From Candidatus Methanimicrococcus odontotermitis (GTDB lineage Archaea; Halobacteriota; Methanosarcinia; Methanosarcinales; Methanosarcinaceae), in contig JAITUZ010000001.1 in the NCBI GenBank assembly GCA_031286065.1, forward strand, positions 1 through 64,000: DNA of 64,000 nt. Reading direction: 5' to 3'. This document shows, piece after piece, positions 1 through 7,998 of the stretch (positions are counted from its first letter, which is position 1; each line of letters starts with the position of its first letter). The notes beneath the pieces were generated by a model, which was not told the DNA's origin, did not search any database, and saw only the letters and a program-made list of their open reading frames with translations. The translations under genes and the position numbers were made by a program.

Positions 1-97
1 AGCCCGCCAGCAGTCCTGTAAAAACCAAAACGACTTTAAGCGTCGTATTTTTGTATCTCAGCGGACTGAGAAGAGCGATATCGTCTAAAGTTCTCAT
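1..97 (-). CDS. cbiQ: CbiQ, cobalt ECF transporter transmembrane (T) subunit, N-terminal fragment
   Basis: Only the first 32 codons lie in the window; the gene runs off the left edge. Translation on the minus strand from the ATG at 97 starts MRTLDDIALLSPLRYKN and enters a hydrophobic segment, the usual start of CbiQ-type T components. A strong ribosome-binding site (GAGGGGAT) sits about 7 bases upstream. It follows cbiM and cbiN on the same strand, the normal order cbiM-cbiN-cbiQ-cbiO, so an ATPase gene cbiO is expected just outside the window. CbiQ is the membrane coupling subunit linking the cobalt-binding CbiMN unit to the ATPase. The identification rests on a short fragment plus context. 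Confidence 0.8.
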   Translation of the reverse strand, partial: MRTLDDIALLSPLRYKNTTLKVVLVFTGLLAG

Positions 98-289
98 CCG
101 TTCATCCCCTCTAAAGACCAATGGTCCATTTTTAATCAATAATATTGAACTGATTATGAAAAACGTGATTATTAAAACTTGCGGGCAATTTTTTCTAAAT
201 CAATTAAAGTTAATATCATTCTTCGGATTCGTAACACCTAATTGTTTTAAAAAATAAAAAAGGGTAAACAAACGGAATAAAGCTTAGAA

Positions 290-592
290 TCAAGTTTTTC
301 CGGTCTGTTTTTTACATTTGCTCATCGCGTAGTAATACCCGAAGAATAAACCGATGATCAGCGCGCCAATGGCTCCCTGCAGACAGAAGAGCAAACTTTC
401 GGTCTCGCCTCCCGGCGGCTCCCACAACGGCTCAGCAATCGGTTCATAATCCGGATTCAATGTATAAATCAATTCTTCCGCCGCACCGTCGGCGCCGCCG
501 AATTCCGAGTCGGAAACCAGAGTCATATAAACGAAGACGGCTGAAAAGATCACAAGGGCAATCACTAAAAGATATTCGACTTTAAAATTCAT
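290..592 (-). CDS. cbiN: CbiN, cobalt transport accessory protein
   Basis: A 100-residue protein with one N-terminal membrane helix (residues 6-28), an extracytoplasmic stretch rich in Glu, Asp and Pro, and a second helix (about 67-88), which is the standard two-helix CbiN design. It begins 11 bases after cbiM and precedes cbiQ, so the three form one transport operon. CbiN is known to contact the CbiM loop and stimulate cobalt loading in CbiMN(Q)O transporters. There is a gap of almost 200 bases between cbiN and cbiQ in which I see no gene. Confidence 0.92.
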   Translation of the reverse strand: MNFKVEYLLVIALVIFSAVFVYMTLVSDSEFGGADGAAEELIYTLNPDYEPIAEPLWEPPGGETESLLFCLQGAIGALIIGLFFGYYYAMSKCKKQTGKT

Positions 593-603
593 TTTTGTTC
601 ACC

Positions 604-1275
604 TCATGCATTTATTTTTGCAACCTGCTCTTCCGTCAGCGTTCCATTGCTGATGAAGAATTCTCCTTTAACTTTCGCGATGAATTTGACGGCAACGACA
701 ATGATCAAACCTTCCAAAACGGCGAGCGGAATTTGGGTTAATGCGAAGATGCCGAGGAATTCGGGGAGGGTTTCAAGACCGAACGCCAAAGACAGCTGCA
801 AAGCGGTCATCACGTAGGTCGCCAAGTCTGCAATGAACGCGGCTAAAAAGACCGTAATATAAATGTTGAGGCCGGTTTTTTGCAGTGCTTTGTAAACAAG
901 CCAAGCCAAGAGCGGACCGAAAAAACCCATGGAGAAACAGTTTGCGCCAAGCGTTGTTAATCCGCCGTGTGCAAGCATAAATGCCTGGAAAAATAAAACG
1001 ATTGCGGACATAACGGCCGTAATTGCCGGGCCGAATGTGATTGAAGATAAGCCCGTTCCGGTCGGGTGTGACGAAGACAGTGCAATCGGCGAGGGTATTT
1101 TCAAACTGGACAAGACAAAGATAAAAGCGCCTGAAACAGCCAAAAGCGGCAAAACTTCCCGATTTTTGCGGACCATTATATAAAGTTGAATGAGGCCTAT
1201 TAATAATATAATGAGTGTCAGACCCCACCAAAATGCCGCCCATGCGAAGGGAAGTGCACCTTCCATAATGTGCAT
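604..1275 (-). CDS. cbiM: CbiM, cobalt ECF transporter substrate-binding membrane protein
   Basis: A 223-residue membrane protein starting MHIMEGALP, the CbiM signature in which the N-terminal Met1/His2 region helps bind the metal. Later it carries the family segment around SSHPTGTGLSS (about residue 88) and AHGGLTTLGAN (about 122), followed by several hydrophobic helices. An AGGAG ribosome-binding site lies before the ATG at 1275. First gene of the cobalt import operon and divergent from the cobalamin biosynthesis operon, so cobalt uptake and cobalamin synthesis sit back to back. A nickel rather than cobalt substrate is possible in this family, but the neighbours favour cobalt. Confidence 0.95.
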   Translation of the reverse strand: MHIMEGALPFAWAAFWWGLTLIILLIGLIQLYIMVRKNREVLPLLAVSGAFIFVLSSLKIPSPIALSSSHPTGTGLSSITFGPAITAVMSAIVLFFQAFMLAHGGLTTLGANCFSMGFFGPLLAWLVYKALQKTGLNIYITVFLAAFIADLATYVMTALQLSLAFGLETLPEFLGIFALTQIPLAVLEGLIIVVAVKFIAKVKGEFFISNGTLTEEQVAKINA

Positions 1276-1738
1276 ATTACTATAACTCCTTTATTTTTTG
1301 TTTAACACATATAAACACATAAAACAACCACATATAGAACAAAATCATAGTCTACAAAAACCAAAACAATTTTTTTTAATTACAAGGGTCTTATCTCTTG
1401 ATATGCCCGCGGTAAATTTTTAAATTCGTTTTGGATTTAAAAACAATATGCGATTGATTTCATATAAATGGCATGGATTCGGGTTTCAGATGTTATCTTT
1501 AAGGGTTATAATTTTTCGATTAACCCGAGTTTGTATTTTGCCGATTTCCATTTTCCCATTTTTTTTTTTTTTTTTTTTTCTGTTTTCTCATTTTTTCCGT
1601 TTTTTCATTTAAAGGGGCGTGTGAACAAATTTACTTGATAATATGTTATAATTAAATGCGGATTCCGAAATTTAAGGAAAAGATATAAAACAAATTAAAA
1701 GGATTATAGTTTTCAAAAAGAATGGAGTTTATGAAAAA
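1276..1738. promoter_or_regulatory. Divergent promoter region between cobalt import and cobalamin operons
   Basis: This 463-base gap holds no gene. For the plus-strand operon a TATA-like TTATAATTAA lies at 1646-1655, about 90 bases before cbiT. For cbiM a TTTATATG box lies near 1312 on the minus strand, inside a stretch with three copies of TATGTG (about 1300-1335) that could be an operator. A run of 21 T lies at 1559-1579. I looked for the conserved B12-box of a cobalamin riboswitch and did not see one. Confidence 0.5.
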
Positions 1739-2284
1739 ATGCCTGAATTAATCGGTGTTTCGGGTGGACCGACGAAACCGGAAATTATCGCAGTTTCTCT
1801 TTTTAAATTGGACATCAAAGACGGAGATGTTTTTGCCGACGTCGGCTGCGGCACCGGTTTGATTTCCATTGAAGCGGCGCGCTTTGCGAAAAATCTTAAA
1901 ATTTACGCGATGGACGCGCGCGAAGCGGCTGTTGACGCGTCGTCTCAAAATTTTAAAAATTTCGGCGTCAAAAACTCGGAAGTCATTTTCGGTGAGTCTT
2001 CCGACGTGATTTCCAAGCTGGAAAAAGTGGACTGCGCTTTTGTCGGCGGCACCAAAAATATTACCGCCGTATTGGACGCTTTGATTGAAAAAGGCGCGCG
2101 GTCCGTCATTGTTAACGCTGTCCGCATTGAGACGGTTGTTCGCGTCATCGATCATATGAAAAAACTCGGGATTTACGATGAAACCGTTCATATCGCCGCT
2201 TCCCGCGGGGAAGAGCTGACGGGCGAAACCTATTTTAAGCCCGAGAATCCGGTTTACATCATGTCGGGAAAACGAAAGGTGTGA
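1739..2284 (+). CDS. cbiT: CbiT, cobalt-precorrin-6B C15-methyltransferase (decarboxylating)
   Basis: 181 residues with a class I SAM-methyltransferase fold. The glycine-rich SAM motif is VFADVGCGTGLIS (about residues 30-42) and the N-terminus begins with the CbiT-typical GVSGGPTKPEI. CbiT methylates C15 and removes the acetate carboxyl of ring C in anaerobic corrin synthesis; in many bacteria it is fused to CbiE as CobL, while here cbiE lies 6 kb downstream in the same operon. A GGAG at 1724-1727 is the nearest ribosome-binding site. First gene of the cbi operon. Confidence 0.93.
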   Translation: MPELIGVSGGPTKPEIIAVSLFKLDIKDGDVFADVGCGTGLISIEAARFAKNLKIYAMDAREAAVDASSQNFKNFGVKNSEVIFGESSDVISKLEKVDCAFVGGTKNITAVLDALIEKGARSVIVNAVRIETVVRVIDHMKKLGIYDETVHIAASRGEELTGETYFKPENPVYIMSGKRKV

Positions 2285-2362
2285 AAAAAGGCACAAGATT
2301 TTATTACGATTTATTACATTAATACGCATTTATTATCAAGTTTTGAAAAAGAGGAAATTATT

Positions 2363-2980
2363 ATGTTATACGGTATCGGATTAGGCCCCGGGGACCCGGA
2401 ATTGTTAACGCTCAAAGCGGTCAGAATTTTAAAAGAAAGTATTAAAGTGTTCGTTCCGGGAGAAATGGCGGCCGAATTGGTTCGCCCGTACGTTTCGGAA
2501 GAGCCTGAAATTTTGGATTTTCCCATGATCCACGATGAGCAGAAATTGAAGGAAATCTGGACGGCAAACGCGGAGCACGTTGCCGATTATTCGAGAAAGG
2601 GCGATGTCGCTTTCTGTTTGATCGGGGACCCGAACTTTTTTTCCACATTCACGCACATGAAAAAGGTTATGGCGGATGTTGCGCCTGATGTGGAAGTGGA
2701 AACCGTTCCCGGAATCAGTTCCATTACATCCTGCGCCGCGCGCATGGGAACGGCAGTCGAAACCTCTTTTGAAGTCCATGACGGCGTTTCCGACATCAAT
2801 TACCTGATTCATTTGAAAGCCCGCCGCCCGCAGGAAATCATCGCCCGCTTTGAAAAGGAAGGCTACAAGGAATTTATCTTCGCCGAGCGGCTGTTTTCCG
2901 ATAAGGAAATTATCATTGAAGGCAAAGAAAACATTCCCGAAGAAGGAAATTATTTCAGCATCGTCTACGGTAAAAAATGA
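2363..2980 (+). CDS. cbiL: CbiL, cobalt-precorrin-2 C20-methyltransferase
   Basis: 205 residues of the tetrapyrrole methylase family: N-terminal GIGLGPGDPELLTLKA (residues 4-19) is the SAM/substrate P-loop, followed by CLIGDPNFFSTF (about 84-95) and TVPGISSITSCAA (about 110-122), which match CbiL better than its paralogues CbiF and CbiH. It adds the C20 methyl to cobalt-factor II/precorrin-2. It sits 78 bases after cbiT and 15 bases before cbiF. Somewhat shorter than the roughly 230 residues of many CbiL proteins, with no sign of truncation. Confidence 0.9.
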   Translation: MLYGIGLGPGDPELLTLKAVRILKESIKVFVPGEMAAELVRPYVSEEPEILDFPMIHDEQKLKEIWTANAEHVADYSRKGDVAFCLIGDPNFFSTFTHMKKVMADVAPDVEVETVPGISSITSCAARMGTAVETSFEVHDGVSDINYLIHLKARRPQEIIARFEKEGYKEFIFAERLFSDKEIIIEGKENIPEEGNYFSIVYGKK

Positions 2981-2995
2981 AGCGGGAATGATCAA

Positions 2996-3730
2996 ATGAG
3001 CGAAAAGAAAATTTATATTGTCGGCGCCGGTCCGGGCGATGAAAAACTCATCACGGTGAAAGGAAAAGAACTTTTAGAAAAAGCGGATTTGGTGATTTAC
3101 GCCGGTTCGCTGGTGAACCCGAAAGTTTTGGAATACACGAAGGGAGAATGTATCGACAGCTACGGTTTAACGCTGGATGAAACAACAAAGCTGACGGTTG
3201 ACGCGGTCAGCGCGGGCAAAACCGTCGTGCGTCTTCACAGCGGTGATCCGGCGCTTTACGGCTCCATTGTCGAGCAGACCGAAGAATTGAAGAAGGCAGG
3301 AATCACCGCCGAACGCGTTCCCGGTGTCTCTTCCGTGTTCGCTGTGGCGGCTGCGCTGGAGACACAGTTTACGCTGAACAATGTGTCCGATTCTTTGATC
3401 ATTACAAGACCGGCCGGCACAACGCTTGAAAAAGACTTGATTCCCGAATTTTCTGAAATGGGCTGCACCATGGCTATTTTTTTGGGGACTCAAAAGATCG
3501 AAGAAATCATGGAAAAAGTCCGGTGCTCGAGAGACACGCCGGCCGCGGTCGTTTTCCATGCGTCTTGGGAAAATCAGGAAGTTATCCGCGGAACGGTTGG
3601 CGACATCGCCAAAAAAGTGAAAGATGCCGGCATTAAGAGGTCGGCGATGATTATTATCGGCGATGTGGTCGATCCGAAAAATTACGCCAAATCGTATTTG
3701 TACGGCGTGAAACAAGGGCCTCTTGACTGA
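2996..3730 (+). CDS. cbiF: CbiF, cobalt-precorrin-4 C11-methyltransferase
   Basis: 244 residues, tetrapyrrole methylase family. Diagnostic segments are VGAGPGDEKLITVKG (9-23), YAGSLVNP (35-42), RLHSGDPALYGS (79-90) and the PGVSSVFAVAAAL stretch (108-120), all typical of CbiF/CobM. It installs the C11 methyl after ring contraction. It follows cbiL by 15 bases and precedes the CbiG N-terminal domain gene, the enzyme acting just after it. Start ATG at 2996, preceded by a GGGA-type ribosome-binding site. Confidence 0.94.
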   Translation: MSEKKIYIVGAGPGDEKLITVKGKELLEKADLVIYAGSLVNPKVLEYTKGECIDSYGLTLDETTKLTVDAVSAGKTVVRLHSGDPALYGSIVEQTEELKKAGITAERVPGVSSVFAVAAALETQFTLNNVSDSLIITRPAGTTLEKDLIPEFSEMGCTMAIFLGTQKIEEIMEKVRCSRDTPAAVVFHASWENQEVIRGTVGDIAKKVKDAGIKRSAMIIIGDVVDPKNYAKSYLYGVKQGPLD

Positions 3731-3748
3731 ATCAATTGAGATTGGAAT

Positions 3749-4315
3749 ATGGATTTGAAAATTGCCGTTGTCACGTTTGAGCGGAATATGGACGCCGCTC
3801 AAAAATTGGCCGCTCATCTGAACGGAGAGATCGTTTTGTATGAAAAAGGCATTTTCAAAGACATTTTTTCGGATTATAACGCCGTTGTCGCGGTTTTTGC
3901 AAGCGGCATCGCCGTTCGTGAAATCGCGCCGTATCTCGGCAGCAAATGGGAAGATCCCGCGCTGATCATCGTTGATTCCGGACTGAATTTCGCGATTCCC
4001 GTTCTCGGCGGACATCACGGCGGCAATGAAGTCGCGCGCAGAATCGCCGAGCTCGGCGCTGTTCCGGTGATTACGACCGCAACGGAAGTTCATCAAAAAC
4101 CGTCTGTAGAAGGCATCGCGGAAAAGCTCGGCTGCGATGTCCGCAACCGCAAGTCCACAATTGAAGTCAATTGCGCTTTGCTGGAGCGGGAAGTCGAGGT
4201 TTTGGAAGTCAAAGGACCGAAAATCATTGTCGTCGGCGAGGACGTTTCTGTTCTCGTGAAACGAAAAGACGGAACGACCGCGTCTTTGGATGAAATCGAC
4301 GCGGTTCTGAAATAA
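3749..4315 (+). CDS. cbiG: CbiG N-terminal/central domain protein, cobalt-precorrin-5A hydrolase part
   Basis: 188 residues matching the N-terminal and central parts of CbiG: VAVFASGIAVREIAPYLG (about 48-65), VDSGLNFAIPVLGGHHGGN (about 75-93) and a GAVPVITTATE segment (about 102-112). CbiG opens the delta-lactone of cobalt-precorrin-5A, releasing acetaldehyde. In many organisms CbiG is one protein of about 330 residues; here the C-terminal domain is encoded by the next gene after 85 non-coding bases, so the enzyme is split. The gene order fits the reaction order after CbiF. Confidence 0.9.
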   Translation: MDLKIAVVTFERNMDAAQKLAAHLNGEIVLYEKGIFKDIFSDYNAVVAVFASGIAVREIAPYLGSKWEDPALIIVDSGLNFAIPVLGGHHGGNEVARRIAELGAVPVITTATEVHQKPSVEGIAEKLGCDVRNRKSTIEVNCALLEREVEVLEVKGPKIIVVGEDVSVLVKRKDGTTASLDEIDAVLK

Positions 4316-4400
4316 ATTAATCGTAATTACTGAAAAATAATAATATGAACATATTAAAAATAAAATCGTAATTATAATAAAAACATCTTTGTGTGGTCGG

Positions 4401-4754
4401 ATGATTGTCGGAATCGGTGCCCGCCGCGGCGTAACGGAGCAGGAAGTTCTTGACGCTGTCAGCGACATGCTGTCAAATTCAGGTTTATCTTTCTCGGACA
4501 TTGACTGTTTCGCTTCTTCTACGCTGAAAGCGGATGAAGAAGGATTAATTCAAGCGGTTCGAACGCTCGGAAAAGAAATCCGTTTTCTGCCGGACGAGGT
4601 TTTGAACGATACGGATCCCGAATCGGAATCACAGGCCGGGCGTTTCGGACTCAAAGGCGTTGCCGAGCCGGCCGCTTTAGCTTTATCAACTCATAAAAAA
4701 TTAATTTTAAAGAAAAAAATTTACGGGAGAGTTACAATTGCCGTTGCAGAATGA
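4401..4754 (+). CDS. CbiG C-terminal domain protein (CobE/CbiG-C family)
   Basis: About 117 residues matching the CobE/GbiG C-terminal domain: MIVGIGARRGV at the start, then FASSTLKADEEGL (about 39-51) and a GVAEPAALAL segment (about 92-101). It probably acts with the separate CbiG N-terminal protein encoded just upstream. The ATG at 4401 places the family motif at the very start; a TTG at 4389 would add four residues. Neither start has a strong ribosome-binding site, so the choice is made by family alignment from memory. It overlaps cbiH by 17 bases. Confidence 0.85.
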   Translation: MIVGIGARRGVTEQEVLDAVSDMLSNSGLSFSDIDCFASSTLKADEEGLIQAVRTLGKEIRFLPDEVLNDTDPESESQAGRFGLKGVAEPAALALSTHKKLILKKKIYGRVTIAVAE

Positions 4755-5520
4755 AAATAAAGGAAAACTGTATATTGTCGGAATCGGTCCGGGATCGGTC
4801 GAGCAATTGACGGTGCACGCGAGAGACGTTATTTTAAATGCCGATTATGTTCTCGGCAATGACACGTATTTGGACCAAATCGAAGAACTGCTGACGACGC
4901 AGAACATTTACCGTAGCAGCATGGGCAAAGAAGTGGACCGCGCTAAAGAAGCGGTGAAGCTGGCGGAAAACAACATCGCTGTTATGGTCAGCGGCGGAGA
5001 TGCCAATGTTTACGGCATGGCGGGCATTGTCATTGAAGTCGCCGAAAGCAACAATCTGGATGTTGACATCGAAGTCGTTCCGGGCGTTACGGCCATGCTT
5101 GCGGCGGCCAGTGTTCTTGGCGCGCCCGTTGTCGTTGACGCGGCGACGGTCAGCTTAAGCGATTTGCTCACGCCGTGGGAAGTCATTGAAAAAAGACTTG
5201 CTGCGGCAGCGAGCGCGGATTTCATTATTTCTCTTTACAACCCGAAAAGCCGCCAACGAACATCCAATTTCGAGCGCGCGATTGAAATCATCCGCAAGCA
5301 CCGCGATAATTCTGTTCCGGTCGGGCTGGTGAAGAACGCGCTTCGCGGCGATGAACAGGAATATATCGTGACGACGCTCGGCGAAGTTTTGGAATACAAT
5401 GATTGGGTGGACATGAGAACGGCGATTCTTATCTGCAACAGCGACTCGCGGATTTGGAACAGCCCGGGCGGCAGCCGCATTATCACGCCGCGCGGCTACC
5501 ACAGAAAGTATGAATACTGA
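4738..5520 (+). CDS. cbiH: CbiH, cobalt-factor III / precorrin-3B C17-methyltransferase
   Basis: 260 residues, tetrapyrrole methylase family. Signatures are YIVGIGPGSVEQLT (12-25), VMVSGGDANVYGMAG (about 82-96) and EVVPGVTAMLAAAS (about 111-124), followed by the CbiH-specific LYNPKS and TPRGYHRKY end. It methylates C17 and drives ring contraction. The start is TTG at 4738, supported by a strong GGGAGAG ribosome-binding site at 4726-4732; no in-frame ATG sits near. The start overlaps the end of the CbiG C-domain gene, so translation is probably coupled. Confidence 0.94.
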   Translation: MPLQNENKGKLYIVGIGPGSVEQLTVHARDVILNADYVLGNDTYLDQIEELLTTQNIYRSSMGKEVDRAKEAVKLAENNIAVMVSGGDANVYGMAGIVIEVAESNNLDVDIEVVPGVTAMLAAASVLGAPVVVDAATVSLSDLLTPWEVIEKRLAAAASADFIISLYNPKSRQRTSNFERAIEIIRKHRDNSVPVGLVKNALRGDEQEYIVTTLGEVLEYNDWVDMRTAILICNSDSRIWNSPGGSRIITPRGYHRKYEY

Positions 5521-5560
5521 GGTGTTCCTTTCATTTAATTAAAACATTTGAGGAAAACGT

Positions 5561-6280
5561 ATGACAACGGATGCAAACAAAAATTACGGCACTTTAGATG
5601 AGTTGGCCGTTGTGACTATTGAAATTGATCAGGCGTTCGCGGACTCCTGTAAAGATTTCGGCGCGGGAACGGATGAAGCCAAGACCATTTACATGAAAAG
5701 CCGCACCTATATCGAAGGTGTCGTCGGCAACAAAACGCCTGAAGACCGGATCCGCCAGCGCTGCGCCGTTGCGACCGGTGACATTTCCGTTGCCGATATC
5801 ATGGAATTCTGTCATGATCCGATTGCGGCCGGCGTCAAAGCTGTTGAAAACGGCGCGCCGATTTTTACCGATATCAGCATGGTGAAAGCCGGCATTACCA
5901 AAAGCGGTCACGCTTCCGAAATCATCTGCGTTTTGGATGAAGACAAAGACGCCGAAATCGCCCGAAAATACGGCATCACACGAACGTCCGCCGGTTATTT
6001 GGCGGCGCGCGGCAGGCTGAACGGCGCAATCATCGCTATCGGCAACGCTCCGTCCGCCGCGATTACGGTTTCAAGACTCATTGAACGCGGCCTTCGGCCG
6101 GCTTTGATCGTTGCGACACCTGTCGGTTTTGTCAACGCCGCCGAATCCAAGGAAATCGTCAGAACTATGGAAATCCCTGTCCCGTCGATCACTTGCGTCG
6201 GAACCCGAGGCGGAACGCCGATGGCGGTGGCCTGCGTCAATGAAATCATCGCGATCGCTAATGAAAAGAAGAATCGGTAA
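5561..6280 (+). CDS. cbiC: CbiC, cobalt-precorrin-8 methylmutase
   Basis: 239 residues of the CbiC/CobH family. Visible family segments include RCAVATGDISVADIMEFCHDP (split: RCAVATGDISV, then ADIMEFCHDP, about 64-84), ISMVKAGI (about 105-112) and GNAPSAAITVSRLI (about 159-172). It moves the C11 methyl to C12 to form the cobyrinate skeleton. Members usually have about 200-215 residues; here the N-terminus is longer by some 20 residues. GAGGAAAACGT before the ATG at 5561 supplies the ribosome-binding site. Confidence 0.93.
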   Translation: MTTDANKNYGTLDELAVVTIEIDQAFADSCKDFGAGTDEAKTIYMKSRTYIEGVVGNKTPEDRIRQRCAVATGDISVADIMEFCHDPIAAGVKAVENGAPIFTDISMVKAGITKSGHASEIICVLDEDKDAEIARKYGITRTSAGYLAARGRLNGAIIAIGNAPSAAITVSRLIERGLRPALIVATPVGFVNAAESKEIVRTMEIPVPSITCVGTRGGTPMAVACVNEIIAIANEKKNR

Positions 6281-6318
6281 ATTCCGTTTTCCTTCAATAT
6301 TCTATTTTTTAGATTTCT

Positions 6319-7437
6319 ATGAAAGATCCCGTCAACGATTTTGAAATCCCCGAGGAATGGCTCTCCAAATCGCCTCTTCCGAGATCGGAAATTGAAGATT
6401 TGGTCAGCCGCGGATTAATCGTTGTTTTGAGCGACGGGTCTTTCTTAAAGCGCGGCTTTACAACGGGAACGACTGCGGCGGCCGCTTCCAAAGCGGCGGT
6501 GCTGTCTCTTCGTAACTCTTTTTCGAAAGGAGCCGTTATTTCCGTCCCGACAGCAATCGGCCTGCGTGCTGAAATGCCGGCTGAATACGCTAAAGACGGC
6601 GAGGCCGGCGTTTTGAAAGTTTACAACGACCACGAGTCCGATATTACCCGCGGCGTTCTTTTCTGCGCCGCCGTCAAAAAAGTGAGCCTGAATGATCCTG
6701 AATTTTCGGCGGAGAAAGCCGTTGACAATCTTTTAATCACCGGCGGCATCGGTGTCGGCATTATTCGGCGCGCCGGCTTTGAAACGCGTGTCGGTGAATA
6801 TGCCGTCAACCCCAAACCGCTGGCCCAGATTCGCGATTCGGTGAAGGAAGCGCTTTTGGAAATCGGTTTGTTTGACGAGATTTGCGTGAAAAAAGAATCC
6901 GGATTAATCATCACGATCTTTGTTCCCGATGGCGTTACGCTCAGCAAAAAAACTCTGAATGAAAAAATCGGAATCATCGGCGGCATTTCTATTCTCGGGA
7001 CGACCGGATTCGTTGAGCCGTGGAATGATCATCTCGGTGAAATGAAAGACGTTTTGATTCAAAACGCTAAAAAAGCGGTTCTGACGACCGGCCGCCAAGG
7101 AATGGCAGCATCAAGCATGCTTTTTCCCGGCTATGAAATCATTATGGTCGGCAGCCGGATTTCAGAAGGCATTGATGCCGCCGTTTCCGCTGAAGAAATC
7201 GTTGTCTGCGGTCTCCCGGGACTTGTTTTAAAGTGGGGAAACCCCGATATGCTCAAAGGCAGCGGTTTTGCGACAGTCGTTGAAGTGATCGAACAAGATC
7301 CGACAAATCCGCTTTTGAAGCGGGCGTTTGACATGTGCGTCAAGAAAGGAAAAGGCGCCCGAATCGTTGTTGTCGATCGGGACGGGCTTGTTTTGGCGGA
7401 CAGCAGGGGTGAATTTGATTATTTGATGAAAAGCTGA
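6319..7437 (+). CDS. cbiD: CbiD, cobalt-precorrin-5B C1-methyltransferase
   Basis: 372 residues, matching the usual CbiD length. The hallmark is KRGFTTGTTAAAASKAA (about residues 47-63), corresponding to the family pattern GxTTGTCAxAAxKAA; later GGIGVGIIRRAGF and FPGYEIIMVGSRIS fit the same family. CbiD adds the C1 methyl in the anaerobic pathway and is absent from the aerobic one, so it marks this operon as anaerobic. It lies 38 bases after cbiC and is followed after 8 bases by an unrelated small membrane protein gene. Confidence 0.95.
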   Translation: MKDPVNDFEIPEEWLSKSPLPRSEIEDLVSRGLIVVLSDGSFLKRGFTTGTTAAAASKAAVLSLRNSFSKGAVISVPTAIGLRAEMPAEYAKDGEAGVLKVYNDHESDITRGVLFCAAVKKVSLNDPEFSAEKAVDNLLITGGIGVGIIRRAGFETRVGEYAVNPKPLAQIRDSVKEALLEIGLFDEICVKKESGLIITIFVPDGVTLSKKTLNEKIGIIGGISILGTTGFVEPWNDHLGEMKDVLIQNAKKAVLTTGRQGMAASSMLFPGYEIIMVGSRISEGIDAAVSAEEIVVCGLPGLVLKWGNPDMLKGSGFATVVEVIEQDPTNPLLKRAFDMCVKKGKGARIVVVDRDGLVLADSRGEFDYLMKS

Positions 7438-7445
7438 GTGATTCC

Positions 7446-7646
7446 ATGTATTCTCAAAGAATATTGCAGCTGTTTGCCGCAGTCGGTATTATTCTGATTG
7501 TTTGGAACGCTTATGTTTTACTGTCAGCGGCCGATATCAATTCGGTTTTTGATTTCCCGAACCGTTTTTATCAGATGATCGTCGGCGCGTTATTAATCAT
7601 TCCAATCCTCATTTACGGGCGGGAAGAAACAAATAAAAATGCTTGA
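7446..7646 (+). CDS. Small two-helix membrane protein inside the cobalamin operon
   Basis: 66 residues of unknown function with two predicted membrane helices (about residues 7-28 and 41-57) and a short charged C-terminus. It lies between cbiD and cbiE, tightly packed (8 bases after cbiD) and on the same strand, so it is almost certainly cotranscribed. Its pattern of helix-polar loop-helix resembles the next gene, and both may be remnants of one duplication. No motif tells whether it relates to cobalt or corrinoid handling. Confidence 0.65.
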   Translation: MYSQRILQLFAAVGIILIVWNAYVLLSAADINSVFDFPNRFYQMIVGALLIIPILIYGREETNKNA

Positions 7647-7677
7647 GTCTTTATTATCATCTATTGAGCGGATTACC

Positions 7678-7998
7678 ATGGATATGAAAAGAGCGATACC
7701 GGCGTTTATACTTGCAGCGTTGGGTTTCATTATGATGTTTTTCGGTATTTTTCTTTTGCTGGCTGGTTCTATTGACGCGTTGAGTTTGAGAGGCCGGCTC
7801 GTTTTAATCATCGGCGGTTTGCTTTTTGTTGTTTTCGCGGTATTTTACGCCCGAAACGAGAATGAGTACAAAGATGAAGAGGACGCTGCCCGGGATGAAG
7901 TTGAAATTATTTGGGAAGAAGCCGATGAAGATGAAGCGGCAGCGGAATCGGTTTTGGAAGCGGATGATAAAAATAAATCAAATGAGGGAAATAAATGA
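7678..7998 (+). CDS. Small membrane protein with acidic cytoplasmic tail, inside the cobalamin operon
   Basis: About 106 residues from the ATG at 7678: two membrane helices (about 6-30 and 39-58) followed by a strongly acidic tail (about 62-95, mostly Glu, Asp and Ala). An upstream ATG at 7639 would overlap the previous gene and add a non-hydrophobic lead, so I prefer 7678, which has GAGCGG before it. The stop overlaps the start of cbiE (ATGA), implying translational coupling. The function is unknown; an acidic tail might bind metal or a partner protein, but this is a guess. Confidence 0.65.
   Translation: MDMKRAIPAFILAALGFIMMFFGIFLLLAGSIDALSLRGRLVLIIGGLLFVVFAVFYARNENEYKDEEDAARDEVEIIWEEADEDEAAAESVLEADDKNKSNEGNK

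Noticed and set aside
1276-1738. Possible cobalamin riboswitch between cbiM and cbiT
   Set aside because: I saw no conserved B12-box or pairing core, and such riboswitches are rare in archaea; only promoter-like and palindrome-like signals are visible.
3167-4501. Open frame of more than 400 codons on the minus strand across cbiF and cbiG
   Set aside because: It is antisense to two well-identified genes, has Arg/Phe/Asn-rich low-complexity character and no family motif.
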